Below, in pieces: positions 47,232 through 56,843 of a stretch of 64,000 nt of DNA. The stretch is from NCBI GenBank assembly GCA_032250735.1, contig JAVVEP010000006.1, forward strand, positions 62,001 through 126,000, given 5' to 3'. A program made the translations under genes and the position numbers. The DNA comes from Gammaproteobacteria bacterium. Its GTDB lineage: Bacteria > Pseudomonadota > Gammaproteobacteria > SZUA-152. Every line of letters starts with the position of its first letter. Within the stretch, counting starts at the first letter, position 1. A model generated the notes under the pieces. The model saw nothing but the letters and a program-made list of their open reading frames with translations. It was not told where the DNA came from and did no database searches.

Positions 47232-48206
47232 TCAGCTGGCCCATCCGGCCAGGGTCATGATGGCCAGCAGGGTGATCCAGGCGACCAGGCTGCGCCCGCA
47301 GAGGCCGAGGGTTTCACGTATCGCGGTGTTGTCCTGGGGTGGCCGGGTGTCGAATTGCAGGGCGGCCATGCCGATGCGCAACAGCAGGCGATGGGTTTCG
47401 GGGAGGGCGTCTGATGCTGGTGCTGTTTGTTCCACCGTTTGTAACGGTAAGGATTCGGCTGGCGTTGCCAGCGGTTCCGCGATCGCTTCATTAAAGCGAT
47501 TCTGCCAGGCGTGCAGGGCGTGCACAAAACTGCCCATGATGGCGTAGCTGAATGCGGTGAGATGGCTGGGTATCCAGCTGAGCAGATGGTGCAGGCGGGT
47601 GACGGTATGGTTGAATTCGCGGCGGTCGCTAGTTGTCGTTTGAGTGTTCGGGTCGTCGATCGCGGGGGGCAGCAGCGCCAGGGTGAGCCGGTACAGTACG
47701 GCACCCATGGGACCGAGCACCACAAACCAGAACAGTACGGCCAGCACCCGGTCGTGGGTGAGGATAAGGATGGTCTCGATCAGGCGCTGGATGCGTGTTT
47801 GCTCATCCGCAGGCGCGTTGTGGTGGCCGTGTCCGCCGGCCTGCAGCACCGCTGTCAGGGCCCTTTCTGCGCTTTCGGGGTCGTCGTTGTCGATGGCCTC
47901 CAGATACTCGTTGACGCGGCGGTGTTCGTCGGCAGGGCCAAGGCAATAGGTGAGCACGATGACGCTGAACAGAAACCCCAGCAGGGCCAGCAGCTCATTG
48001 AGAAAATGTTGCAGGGCGGCGATGCCGACGACGGGCAGCAGGACGATGATCAGCAGGCTGGGGACGCCCTGCCATTTTTCATGGTGCTCGAAGCGGGATC
48101 GAACCCATAACTGGTAATGGTCAAACCAGGCCAGGCTGCGCAGCCCATTGAGGGTAGGCAGTAATTTTTCCAGGGTGAGGCTGATCAGTATTGCAAGCAG
48201 GAACAT
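47232..48206 (-). CDS. ampE: Regulatory signalling modulator AmpE
   Basis: The 324-residue inner-membrane protein has about four hydrophobic segments. The opening L-L-A-I-L-I-S-L-T-L-E-K and the conserved F-W-F-V-V-L-G-P-M-G-A-V-L-Y-R are typical of the AmpE/CobD-like family. AmpE is encoded with AmpD and modulates the beta-lactamase induction pathway, though its biochemical role is unclear. It is 73 bp downstream of ampD on the same strand. Confidence 0.9.
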   Translation of the reverse strand: MFLLAILISLTLEKLLPTLNGLRSLAWFDHYQLWVRSRFEHHEKWQGVPSLLIIVLLPVVGIAALQHFLNELLALLGFLFSVIVLTYCLGPADEHRRVNEYLEAIDNDDPESAERALTAVLQAGGHGHHNAPADEQTRIQRLIETILILTHDRVLAVLFWFVVLGPMGAVLYRLTLALLPPAIDDPNTQTTTSDRREFNHTVTRLHHLLSWIPSHLTAFSYAIMGSFVHALHAWQNRFNEAIAEPLATPAESLPLQTVEQTAPASDALPETHRLLLRIGMAALQFDTRPPQDNTAIRETLGLCGRSLVAWITLLAIMTLAGWAS

Positions 48207-48279
48207 GGTGACTGACTACTCTCTGTTGTGATGCTACCCATCATAGCGGAATTTCGCGGTCGGGGTCGGGTTGTCGGGG

Positions 48280-48840
48280 TTAGAGCGACGGGTCTTCCAG
48301 CAGTTGCCACAGCCGTGCCCAGTCGAAATGGGGACCGGGGTCGGTTTTGCGGCCGGGGGCGATGTCGCTGTGGCCGATGATGTGCTCGCGGCTGATCCTG
48401 GGGTAGGTCTGCATCAGCGCCTGGGTGAGTTGGGCGAGGCGTTGGTACTGGATGGCCTCGAAGGGGTGGTCGTCGCCGCCTTCCAGTTCGATGCCGATGG
48501 AAAAATCGTTGCAGCGTTCGCGGCCCTGAAAGGTGGATTTTCCCGCATGCCAGGCCCGTTGCTGGAAGGGGACATATTGCACGATTTCGCCGTCGCGACG
48601 GATCAGCGCATGGGCGGAGACGCTCAGGCCGCAGATCTCGGCGAAATCGGCATGGGCGCCGGCATCGAGCCGGTTGCAGAACAGGTCATCGATCCAGGGG
48701 CCGCCGAATTGTCCAGCGGGCAGGCTGATGGCGTGGATCACCAGCAGATCGACGCCGCAGTCTTGCGGGCGCGCATCGTAGTTGGGCGAGGGCCGTTGTC
48801 GGGCATCGCTGAGCAGGCCGGTGTTGGGATCGATATGCAT
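48280..48840 (-). CDS. ampD: 1,6-anhydro-N-acetylmuramyl-L-alanine amidase AmpD
   Basis: This cytoplasmic zinc amidase of cell-wall recycling has 186 residues. It includes R-P-S-P-N-Y-D-A-R-P, L-L-V-I-H-A-I-S-L-P (Zn His), S-A-H-A-L-I-R-R-D-G, A-W-H-A-G-K-S, C-N-D-F-S-I-G-I-E-L-E-G and I-G-H-S-D-I-A-P-G-R-K-T-D-P-G-P. These carry the Zn ligands His, His and Asp and the catalytic Glu/Lys. Start at 48840 by homology. No ampC or ampR is in the window. Confidence 0.95.
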   Translation of the reverse strand: MHIDPNTGLLSDARQRPSPNYDARPQDCGVDLLVIHAISLPAGQFGGPWIDDLFCNRLDAGAHADFAEICGLSVSAHALIRRDGEIVQYVPFQQRAWHAGKSTFQGRERCNDFSIGIELEGGDDHPFEAIQYQRLAQLTQALMQTYPRISREHIIGHSDIAPGRKTDPGPHFDWARLWQLLEDPSL

Positions 48841-48926
48841 AATGAAAATGTCTGTCCGTCGGGCTAGTATTACGGCTCGTTTTTCCTGTCGTGATCGATG
48901 ACATTGTAATCCATGACGAGTCCACA

Positions 48927-49274
48927 ATGAAAAAGACCTTGATCAGTCTGGCGGTAATGGTTGCGCTGGTCGGCGTGTTGGCGCTGAACTGGGGTGCCGT
49001 GCATGAGCTGCTGGTGGCGCGCCCCAATTTCGCGGCGCTGCATGCGGAGCCGGTGGTGCTGTATGGCACCAGCTGGTGCGGCAACTGCAAAATGACCCGC
49101 GCCTATCTGCGCCGCAACGGCATCGCCTTTTTCGAATACGATGTGGAAAAGTCCGTCGAGGGGCAACGTCAGTTCAAGGCCCTGCAGGGCAATGGCGTGC
49201 CGCTCTTGCTGGTGAACAACAATGTGCTGCGGGGTTTTGATCCGGCGGCGATTGAAAAGGCCTTGCGCCAGTAA
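48927..49274 (+). CDS. Membrane-anchored glutaredoxin-like protein
   Basis: The 115-residue product has an N-terminal hydrophobic segment (about residues 5-22) and then a glutaredoxin domain with Y-G-T-S-W-C-G-N-C-K-M-T near residue 51, V-P-L-L-L-V as the cis-Pro segment and V-L-R-G-F-D. The domain is probably periplasmic, tethered to the inner membrane. It is divergent from ampD and 5-17 bp upstream of the DUF2835 gene. Confidence 0.85.
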   Translation: MKKTLISLAVMVALVGVLALNWGAVHELLVARPNFAALHAEPVVLYGTSWCGNCKMTRAYLRRNGIAFFEYDVEKSVEGQRQFKALQGNGVPLLLVNNNVLRGFDPAAIEKALRQ

Positions 49275-49291
49275 TCCGGATGGTGGCGCCG

Positions 49292-49519
49292 ATGCATGAA
49301 TACCGCTTTCATCTGGCCATTCCGGCCGAAGAATATCTCGCCTATTACGAGGGTGTAATGCGCGCCGTGGTGGTGAGCCTGGCCAGCGGGCAGCGGCTGC
49401 AATTCCCGGCCGAAAGCCTGCGGCCCTTTGTCTCGCGCGAGGGGGTGTACGGCGAATTTGTCATGCGTGTGGATGGGCAGAATCGTTTGCAGGGCATCGA
49501 GCGCGTGATGCGCAAATAG
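49292..49519 (+). CDS. DUF2835 family small protein
   Basis: The protein has 75 residues with the family pattern Y-R-F-H-L-A-I-P-A-E-E-Y-L-A-Y-Y-E-G, then L-Q-F-P-A-E-S-L-R-P-F-V and G-V-Y-G-E-F. It is probably cytoplasmic and has no known function. GGATGG sits ahead of the ATG at 49292; an ATG at 49280 would add four residues. Confidence 0.85.
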   Translation: MHEYRFHLAIPAEEYLAYYEGVMRAVVVSLASGQRLQFPAESLRPFVSREGVYGEFVMRVDGQNRLQGIERVMRK

Positions 49520-49547
49520 TGGCGCGGGGAGGCCGGTCGGCGCGGGC

Positions 49548-49835
49548 CTACTGGCTGATGGGCAGCAGCGGGCGATCCGCCTTTACGCCGTCCAGCCTGG
49601 CGCCCATGAAGTCGGCGGCACTGAGGTCGGCGCCGCGCAGATCAGCCCCACTGAGGTTGGCCAGTCGCAGGTCGGCGCCGACCAGATTGGCGCCGCGCAG
49701 GTCGGCCCCCTGCAGGTCGTATTGCACCAGATTGGCGTTTTCCAGGTTGGCCTCGCGCAGGTCGGCCCCCTGCAGGGTATCGACCTCGAGGCTTAGCAGG
49801 GTGCTGAGCCCCTTGCGGTCGTGGATGGTGATCAT
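49548..49835 (-). CDS. Pentapeptide-repeat protein
   Basis: The 95-residue protein is mostly A-(D/N)-L-x-x repeats (about ten units in residues 22-82, e.g. [14 protein letters not shown]), which fold as a right-handed quadrilateral beta-helix. Its start overlaps the end of the GGDEF gene by ATGA, so the two are coupled. The larger family includes gyrase-protecting Qnr proteins, but this one is too short to assign. Confidence 0.88.
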   Translation of the reverse strand: MITIHDRKGLSTLLSLEVDTLQGADLREANLENANLVQYDLQGADLRGANLVGADLRLANLSGADLRGADLSAADFMGARLDGVKADRPLLPISQ

Positions 49836-51412
49836 GCGGCGATGATACAGCGTTCGGCGGACAGCTGTGCCTCGTCCAGGGCGGCCTCGGCCCGTTTGAG
49901 CACCTCGGCGGCGCTGTTGTCGCGGTGGGCATGGATCAGGGTGTAGCCGAAGTGCAGGCTGCAGATCAGGGTGTCGGGGAGGGCGGGGTGCTGGGTCTGC
50001 AGCTCCAGAAAGGATTTGCGCATCCGCTCCAGGCAGGGGGCGGTGCCTTCGGCGGACATGCCGAACATCAGTAGCGAGAATTCATCGGCGTCCAGGCGGG
50101 CGACGTGATCGACTTTGCGGGTGTGTTCCTTGAGCGCCTTGCTCAGCAGTTTTACGGCCTGCTCGGTCTGCTGTGCGTTGAGCCGGTCCAGCCCGTGCAG
50201 ATGCAACCGCACCACGCATACCGAGGTGCCGCGGCGGGCAAAGTTGTAGGCGCGGGCAAACTCGATGTTGAACTGGCGCCGATTGGGCAGGCCGGTGAGT
50301 TCATCGCTGAGCTGCCGGTGCTGGAGCAGCTGTTGTTTTTTCTCGATGCCGCGCTGGATGTGGCTGATGGCGGGCAGGATCTCTGCCGTCTCGCGCAGCT
50401 GCGGGGTGGCGAATTCTTCCGCCATGGGGCCGCCTTCGGCCAGGGTGTTGAGCAGGGTCTTGATCTGGCTGAAGTCGGTGCCCAGGGTGCGCAGGGCATA
50501 GCGCACCAGGAAGGCGACGATGCCCAGGGTGAGCAGTAGGGCGGAGATATTAAACAGTGTGAGGCTCAGGAAGCTCGGCAGGGAGCGGTCGATGTTCTCG
50601 GTGAGGCTCAGCTGCCAGTCGCTGTTGCTGAGCCTGGTTTCCAGTTGGCGAGTCTTGTCGGCCTCATTGACCCGGTTGTGCTGGCTGATGATGTTGCCAC
50701 GACCGTCGCGCAGGACCAGTCGTTGACCGCTGTTGGTATTGTTTTGCAGCGGCGGCTGCAGGGTCTTCAGGCCATAGCTGACGAATACCATGCCGAGCGG
50801 GTTGCCCGATTCATCCCGCACCGGGGCGACCAGGTCAAAGTGGCTGGTGGCCTCGGTGAGCCGATGTACGGGCGGCATGCTGATGGGCTCGCCCTGGCTG
50901 AGTTTGGCGAGGTCGGTGAGGCTTTGCGGGCCGAGCTGGGCATCGGCAGGCGCGCCCATGATCTTGCCGGCATTGGTGAGCAGCGCGACGCCCAGGGCCT
51001 GGGGCAGGAAACGCCGCATCTGCAGGGCCCAGGTCTGGGCGCCGAGGCCGTCATCGTGTTCGAGGATATCCTGGGTGGTCGGCTGGGCCGCCACGTGATC
51101 CACGATCTGCTGAAAAAAGGCCAGCTGGGTCTCGATCGCCCGGGTCTTGTCCGCCAGTCGCAGGCTGAGGCCGTTGTCTTCCGGTCCCTGATAATAGGTC
51201 TTGGCCAGCAACAGGTTGGTGACGGTGATCGACAGAAACAGAGTGATGATGACGGTAGCGCTGGTGTAGGCAATCGCCTTGAGGGAAAAGCTGCCAAAAA
51301 AGGACCTGCGTTCGGCAGCAGGGCTGATCGATGCCGTGGGCGAGGGGGCTGGCGCCGACGTCGGGTCTGTGACGTAGACAGCGGGGCCGCTGTGCTCGTT
51401 TGCCTGAAACAT
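49832..51412 (-). CDS. Membrane GGDEF-domain protein with degenerate active site
   Basis: The 526-residue protein has transmembrane helices at about 45-70 and 285-310 flanking a periplasmic Cache-like sensor. A HAMP-like linker and a GGDEF domain follow, starting at L-T-G-L-P-N-R-R. The catalytic loop reads R-L-D-A-D-E-F instead of R-x-G-G-D-E-F, so both glycines are lost. An R-K-V-D sequence at the I-site position, five residues earlier, is intact. It is more likely a c-di-GMP-responsive or inactive protein than a cyclase. Confidence 0.85.
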   Translation of the reverse strand: MFQANEHSGPAVYVTDPTSAPAPSPTASISPAAERRSFFGSFSLKAIAYTSATVIITLFLSITVTNLLLAKTYYQGPEDNGLSLRLADKTRAIETQLAFFQQIVDHVAAQPTTQDILEHDDGLGAQTWALQMRRFLPQALGVALLTNAGKIMGAPADAQLGPQSLTDLAKLSQGEPISMPPVHRLTEATSHFDLVAPVRDESGNPLGMVFVSYGLKTLQPPLQNNTNSGQRLVLRDGRGNIISQHNRVNEADKTRQLETRLSNSDWQLSLTENIDRSLPSFLSLTLFNISALLLTLGIVAFLVRYALRTLGTDFSQIKTLLNTLAEGGPMAEEFATPQLRETAEILPAISHIQRGIEKKQQLLQHRQLSDELTGLPNRRQFNIEFARAYNFARRGTSVCVVRLHLHGLDRLNAQQTEQAVKLLSKALKEHTRKVDHVARLDADEFSLLMFGMSAEGTAPCLERMRKSFLELQTQHPALPDTLICSLHFGYTLIHAHRDNSAAEVLKRAEAALDEAQLSAERCIIAA

Positions 51413-51501
51413 CGATGCCTGTTCCTTCCGGTTGGGGGCGGGTTATTAATCGTAGACTACAGGGACGACTTTTTTAGGGTGGCGGGTCTGATCGAGCGTC
51501 A

Positions 51502-51525
51502 ATCCACCTAAACCCGACAGCCTCC
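51502..51525. mobile_element. Family B right-end fragment
   Basis: ATCCACCTAAACCCGACAGC followed by CTCC matches the 24-bp end of family B elements exactly (complement of the left end of the copy after ychF). No partner end is clear upstream. Confidence 0.6.
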
Positions 51526-51752
51526 CAGACTGTGTCGGTTGATGCGGAAAAATGTTGAATTCTGCCCTGAGGCGGCGATTTTACGATACATCGCTGCCGG
51601 ATAGGAACCCGTTGCCGGGAAAAGCTCGGCAGAAAACCGGCCGTGGCTTGTCGGCGTCGGGGCAATGGCCGACGTCGCCCGTGGTGGGCATTGGGTTGTC
51701 GCGAATGTTGGGGTATGCTCGAACGATATTGATTAAGTCTGAGTGGGACAGT

Positions 51753-52376
51753 ATGAGACAGGCAAGTGCAGGGCGGCCGCTGTTGGCGCTTTGGTTTCGG
51801 GGGGCGTGGATCGCGGCGTTGAGGCTGATGGTGCTGGTGGTGCTCGGGGTTTCTGTGGCGGGGCCGGTGTATGCGGCGCCGGAGGCCCCTGCCGCCCAGG
51901 CCACGAACGCCGGTGGAGATCCCGCGCCATTCCAGCAGCTGGACGCGCAGGTGGAACAGATCCTCGATGAGGTGGTGAACCTCGGTGGGGAAATGGCCGT
52001 GCTGGAAGAGACGCGTGCGCTTTCGCCCAACACACAGTTGTTGGTACTGGTATCGATCGAGCCCAGCGCCTTCTTTCAGTTGGAGGCTATTCAGCTGGAG
52101 ATCGATGGCAAGACCACCTCGTTTCACCAATATTCCGAACCGGAACTGGACGCCCTGTCGCAGGGCGGCAGCCACCGCCTGTTCTGGGACAATGTGCCGG
52201 CGGGGCGTCATCAGCTGGTGGCATCGGTGATGGGGCAGGTGCCCAAGGATCCCGATTTTCAGCGCCAGGTGACACTGATGGTTGATACCGGTGAGGGGCG
52301 TCGCGTGCTTGAGCTGCGGGTCGCCACCGGCAAGAATCAGGTGTTTCCCGAATTGCTGATCAAGGAATGGAAATAA
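51753..52376 (+). CDS. Secreted protein, first gene of the TPR/TolQR-like cluster
   Basis: The 207-residue product starts at ATG 51753. The long N-terminal region (to about residue 42) has a basic part and a hydrophobic core ending V-Y-A-A-P, a probable signal peptide. The mature part has a predicted coil (Q-L-D-A-Q-V-E-Q-I-L-D-E-V) and a beta-rich domain, with F-F-Q-L-E-A-I-Q-L-E-I-D-G-K and L-F-W-D-N-V-P-A-G-R-H-Q. That resembles a periplasmic immunoglobulin-like fold. I do not recognise a named family. The next gene begins 4 bp after its stop. Confidence 0.85.
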   Translation: MRQASAGRPLLALWFRGAWIAALRLMVLVVLGVSVAGPVYAAPEAPAAQATNAGGDPAPFQQLDAQVEQILDEVVNLGGEMAVLEETRALSPNTQLLVLVSIEPSAFFQLEAIQLEIDGKTTSFHQYSEPELDALSQGGSHRLFWDNVPAGRHQLVASVMGQVPKDPDFQRQVTLMVDTGEGRRVLELRVATGKNQVFPELLIKEWK

Positions 52377-52379
52377 TTC

Positions 52380-53891
52380 ATGCGCGGTCTCGTCTTCAGT
52401 CAACGGCCTTTCCCAAGACGGCATACAGGACGCTGGGCAGGGCTGTTGCTGGGTGGGCTGTTGCTGGGTTCAGGCGGTCTGGCGGCAGAGACCGACGCCC
52501 TGCTGGCCTGGCAGGGATTGGAGGACCCGCTGCTGCGCGCGGCGCAGTTTGACCTCTTGCAGGGCGATCCCTTTGTTGCGCTGACGCAATTAAAGGCCGC
52601 GCAGGCGCAGGGGCATATCAAGGGGCCACCGGGACAGCTGCAATTGACCCTGGGCGGGATGTATCTCGCCTACGGGGCGCACTACAGGGCGGCCGAGATT
52701 TTCAGTGCGCTGGGCGAAAGCGGTCAGCCGCAGGCGGTGCGTGACCTGGCCTGGCTGCGTCTGGCACAGGTGCAATATCAACGCCGGCAGACCGATCAGG
52801 CGCTGGCAAGCCTGGGTCATATCGCGGCGGCCTTGCCCAGCCAGCAACAGCAGGAGCGCCTGTTGCTGATGGCCATGCTGCTGATGCAAAACCAGCGCTT
52901 CGATGAGGCCATCACCTATCTGCGTCAACTGGGACAGAAATCCCTGGTGCAGCAGTTGAGCGAAAAATCCGTCTGGGCTACCTATGGCCGGTTCAATCTC
53001 GGCGTGGCCTTGCATCGCCAGGGAGAAACGCAGGAGGGCGAGAAGCTGTTGCAAGAGCTGGGCGCGGCATCCGCCACCACCGAAGAGGAACTGGCGCTGC
53101 GGGACAAGGCCAATCTGACCCTGGCCTTCCACTATCTGGCGAAAGAAGACCCGGCGCAGGCCCAGCATTACTTCGAGAAGACACGCCTGCAGGGGCCGAT
53201 GTCGAGCAAGGCCCTGCTGGGTCTGGGGCGCGCCTATTCGGCCCGACAGGAACACAAAAAATCGCTGGTACCCTGGCTGAAACTGAGCCAGCAGAATCCC
53301 AGCGATCCCGCAGTGCAGGACGCCCTGCTGGCCGTGCCCTATGCGTTTGGTCAATTGAATGCGCTCAAGCAGGCGCTGGAGTATTACCAGCAGGCGCTGG
53401 CCGTCTTCAAAAACGAAATGCAGCAGGTCGATCGGGCCGAGGAATCGGTGAAACGGGGGGTGTTGGTGGACAGTCTGGCGCGCGAGCTGGGTGGGCAGGA
53501 GCGGCCGGGTTATGGCGCGCTGACCGACCTGCCCAACACCCCCGGCGGCCATCATTTGTGGCAGTTGTTTGCCACGCATGAGTTCCAGGAAACGCTAAAG
53601 AATTACGCCCAGTTGCGGCTGTCGCTGGGCCGCCTGGAGCAGTGGTCATCGGAAATTGATATCAATGAGGGGCTGGCGCCGTCGCAACGCCAGCAGCTGA
53701 ACACCCGGATTCTCAACGCCCAGGGCAAGGTGATCGACATGCTGGATAGGCTGCAGGTGCATCTGCAGGATCTGGCCCTGGCAGAACTGGATAAACGCCG
53801 GCAACGTTTGCAGAGTTATTCGGGTGAGGCCCGTTTCTCCATGGCGCAGATCTATGACTATGCCGCAAAACGTTGGGGTGCAGAGAAATGA
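52380..53891 (+). CDS. Periplasmic TPR protein of the TolQR-like cluster (possible Glt-type component)
   Basis: The 503-residue protein has a signal peptide (G-L-L-L-G-G-L-L-L-G-S-G-G-L-A-A-E) and then TPR-like helical repeats through about residue 350, e.g. A-S-L-G-H-I-A-A-A-L-P and A-L-L-G-L-G-R-A-Y-S-A-R-Q-E. The C-terminus is coiled. It overlaps the following TPR lipoprotein by ATGA. Role inferred from context as a periplasmic scaffold of the envelope machine. Confidence 0.85.
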   Translation: MRGLVFSQRPFPRRHTGRWAGLLLGGLLLGSGGLAAETDALLAWQGLEDPLLRAAQFDLLQGDPFVALTQLKAAQAQGHIKGPPGQLQLTLGGMYLAYGAHYRAAEIFSALGESGQPQAVRDLAWLRLAQVQYQRRQTDQALASLGHIAAALPSQQQQERLLLMAMLLMQNQRFDEAITYLRQLGQKSLVQQLSEKSVWATYGRFNLGVALHRQGETQEGEKLLQELGAASATTEEELALRDKANLTLAFHYLAKEDPAQAQHYFEKTRLQGPMSSKALLGLGRAYSARQEHKKSLVPWLKLSQQNPSDPAVQDALLAVPYAFGQLNALKQALEYYQQALAVFKNEMQQVDRAEESVKRGVLVDSLARELGGQERPGYGALTDLPNTPGGHHLWQLFATHEFQETLKNYAQLRLSLGRLEQWSSEIDINEGLAPSQRQQLNTRILNAQGKVIDMLDRLQVHLQDLALAELDKRRQRLQSYSGEARFSMAQIYDYAAKRWGAEK

Positions 53892-56734
53892 GAACGTATT
53901 TAGGCGCGTCAACACTGCTGCTTGCGCTGATGATGGCGGGCTGCGCCGCGCCGCCAAAGCAGGAGACGCTGGGTGATCTGGGTGAACTGGGCGATCTGGG
54001 TATCAAGATCGATACCGAGTCCCCGATCGATGATGGTCGCAATAAGGCGATGGATAATTATTGGGAGTTCATGGCCGGCGCGGAACAGGAGTCGCAGAAG
54101 ATCGAGGCCCTGCGCCGTCTGGCGGATCTCGAAATGGAACGCAGCGAAGAGCGTTTTCAGAAACAGATGGAGGTGCTGAGCCAGGGTGAGGCGGGGGCCG
54201 ATGCGGATCCGGATGCACTGCGCAGGGCGACCTATCGTGGCGCGATCAAATTATACGAAGATGCGCTGAAGGTGGCGGGTGACGCGCCGATCAGCACCCG
54301 CCTGCTGTATCAGCTTTCAAAGGCCTATGAACAGGCGGCGCAACCGGAAAAGGCACTGGAGGCCCTGGATCGCATGCTGGTCCTTGAGCCGCTCGCCGCA
54401 AACCGCGATGAGGTGCAGTTCCGTCGTGGTGAATTATTGTTCGGGCTGCAACAATTCAAACCGGCCGAATTGGCGTACACCCAGGTATTAACCGCAGGGC
54501 CAGACTCGCGCTATTTTGAAAAGGCCATGACAAAGCGTGGCTGGGCATTGTTCAAACAGGAAAATTATCAGGATGCACTGCGCGCCTTTTTTGAGCTGGC
54601 GGATCGTAAACTCAAGCCGTTGGTGGGTCTGGTCACAGAGCGCAAGCTGAGCCGCGGCGATGAAGAGCTAGTGGACGATGTGTTCCGGGTGACGATACTA
54701 AGCTTTAACGAGCTGGGTGGGGCCGACGCCGTAAAGACCTTTTTCGAAGGCTTTGGCCGCCGTGATTATGAGCTACGCGTGTATCGAGAGCTGGCGGAAT
54801 TTTACCTCAAGCAGAATCGGGTGCGCGATGCGGCGGAGGTCTATCATGCCTTCGCGAAAGTGTATCCCATGCACGAGCAGGCCTTTGAATTCGAGCTTGA
54901 GGCGATCAATGCCTACACCGCGGCCGGATTCGCCAGCGTGCTGATGGAGGAAAAGCAGGCGTTTGTGCGGCGTTATCGTGTGAATGGCGCGTATTGGAAA
55001 AAATATGAAGAACGCGAAGACACCGTGCTCGCCGATCTCAAAAAGGCATTGAGAAAAAACTCGGAAGATATCGTGCGCCACATGCACGCACAGGCGCAGA
55101 AAACAAAAACCAGCGAAAACTATCAGCGTGCCTTTATCTGGTACCGGCAGCATCTGAAATGGTTTGAGCAAGGCCCGAACACGCAGAAACTAAATTTTCT
55201 GTATGCCGAGCTGTTGTTTGAATCCGGTGATTTTGAAAAGGCGGCCGAGGAATTTGAGAAAACGGCGTATCAGTATCCGCGTTTTGGCAAGGATGCCGAG
55301 GCTGGTTATGCCGCCTTGCTGTCGTATGCGGAGGCCGAAAAGAAGGCGCAAGGAAAACAGAAGGCGGTCTGGAGCCAGTTGGCCGTGGGCAGCGCATTAC
55401 GCTTTGGCAAGACCTTCCCCGCCGACCAGCGCTCGGCAGAGGTGCTGACCAAGGCCGCGCAGGATATGTTTGCGCTGGAGAAATATGCACAGGCAGCCGT
55501 GGCGGCGCGAGAAATACTCGAGATCTCGGAGGGGGCTACCACAGAGACGCGCCGCACCGCCTGGAAGATTATTGCCCGCGCCGAATTTGAGAAAGGCGAT
55601 TACACCCGGGCGGAGGTGGCCTACAAGGTCGCCTTGAGTCTGACGGATAAAAAAGATGCCAGTCGAAAGGCCCTGGAGGATGGCCTGGCGGCCGCGGTGT
55701 ACAAGCATGGCGAGTACATGCGCTCGAAAGGCAACTTCGAGGGGGCGATCGCACAGTTTGAGCGTGTGGAGCAGGTGTCGCCGGATTCTTCGGTGGTGGT
55801 GTCGGCTGAATTTGATATTGCGGCAAGCCTGATGCAGTCCATGCAGTGGGCCATGGCGATCAGCAAGTTTTCTGATTTCCGCGACAAAAATCCTGCCCAT
55901 CCCTTGGCGGAGCGGGCCTCTGAAAACCTGATCAAGGCCTATCTGGAGACCGAGCAGCACGCCAAGGCTGCCGAGGAACTGGAGAGGCTTTCGGCCAGCA
56001 AGTCGGACCCGGAGATCAAGCGTGATGCGCTGTGGCAGGCGGCAGAGCTGTACGAAAAGGCGGGCGCCCAGGCAAAGGTTATTGAAACTTATAAGCGCTA
56101 TGCCGGCACCTTTCCGCAGCCGCTGGAACCGGCAATGGAGGCGCGCAATAGACTTGCCGAGCATTATGCAAAGGCCGGGCAGGTGGATGATCAACGGTAT
56201 TGGTTGAAAGAGATCATTCGCCGCGACAGTGAGGCGGGAACGGCAGGCACTTCGCGTACGCGCTACCTGGCGGCAACGGCCGCCTTCGAGCTGGCGAAGC
56301 CTGCCTTGCAGGCTTACCAGCAGGTGAAGCTGGTGCGGCCGCTGAAGGATAACCTGAAGCGCAAGAAACAAAAAATGCAGGAGGCGGTTGATGCCTATAG
56401 CCTGGCCGCCGATTATGGCATTGCCGAGGTGACCACCGCTTCTGTCTACTGGTTGGCGGAAATCTACAATGAGTTCGGGCGCGCATTAATGGGCTCCGAG
56501 CGGCCGCCCGGCCTGTCGGAAGAGGAGCTCGAGCAATATGATATTTTGCTGGAAGAGCAGGCCTATCCGTTTGAGGAAAAGTCGATCAATATCCATGAGA
56601 CCAATGTGGGTCGCGTGAGTGAAGGGACGTATGACGAGTGGATCGAAAAGAGTTTTGGCAAGCTCAAGACCCTGAATCCGATTCGATATGCAAAGGTCGA
56701 GAAGAGTGAGCCGATGGCGCAATATATCTATTAA
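53888..56734 (+). CDS. Large TPR lipoprotein of the TolQR-like cluster
   Basis: This 948-residue lipoprotein has a signal peptide with lipobox L-M-M-A-G-C (Cys near residue 18). It then consists of repeated TPR/Sel1-like helices across almost the whole length, such as L-Y-Q-L-S-K-A-Y-E-Q-A, Y-A-E-L-L-F-E-S-G-D-F-E-K-A-A-E-E-F and Y-K-R-Y-A-G-T-F-P. The size and architecture resemble the large TPR proteins of the myxobacterial gliding machinery (GltD/AgnA class); that match is by architecture only. It is the biggest gene in the cluster and likely spans much of the periplasm. Confidence 0.85.
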   Translation: MRTYLGASTLLLALMMAGCAAPPKQETLGDLGELGDLGIKIDTESPIDDGRNKAMDNYWEFMAGAEQESQKIEALRRLADLEMERSEERFQKQMEVLSQGEAGADADPDALRRATYRGAIKLYEDALKVAGDAPISTRLLYQLSKAYEQAAQPEKALEALDRMLVLEPLAANRDEVQFRRGELLFGLQQFKPAELAYTQVLTAGPDSRYFEKAMTKRGWALFKQENYQDALRAFFELADRKLKPLVGLVTERKLSRGDEELVDDVFRVTILSFNELGGADAVKTFFEGFGRRDYELRVYRELAEFYLKQNRVRDAAEVYHAFAKVYPMHEQAFEFELEAINAYTAAGFASVLMEEKQAFVRRYRVNGAYWKKYEEREDTVLADLKKALRKNSEDIVRHMHAQAQKTKTSENYQRAFIWYRQHLKWFEQGPNTQKLNFLYAELLFESGDFEKAAEEFEKTAYQYPRFGKDAEAGYAALLSYAEAEKKAQGKQKAVWSQLAVGSALRFGKTFPADQRSAEVLTKAAQDMFALEKYAQAAVAAREILEISEGATTETRRTAWKIIARAEFEKGDYTRAEVAYKVALSLTDKKDASRKALEDGLAAAVYKHGEYMRSKGNFEGAIAQFERVEQVSPDSSVVVSAEFDIAASLMQSMQWAMAISKFSDFRDKNPAHPLAERASENLIKAYLETEQHAKAAEELERLSASKSDPEIKRDALWQAAELYEKAGAQAKVIETYKRYAGTFPQPLEPAMEARNRLAEHYAKAGQVDDQRYWLKEIIRRDSEAGTAGTSRTRYLAATAAFELAKPALQAYQQVKLVRPLKDNLKRKKQKMQEAVDAYSLAADYGIAEVTTASVYWLAEIYNEFGRALMGSERPPGLSEEELEQYDILLEEQAYPFEEKSINIHETNVGRVSEGTYDEWIEKSFGKLKTLNPIRYAKVEKSEPMAQYIY

Positions 56735-56843
56735 TGTTGTCAGTCTGAATGCTGTTGGGTTTATGTTTGCGGTGGTTGGGTTGATCTATCACAGGCGATA
56801 GGCGATAACGACGATATTTTTCAGGAAAAGGCGGGAGTGCTGA

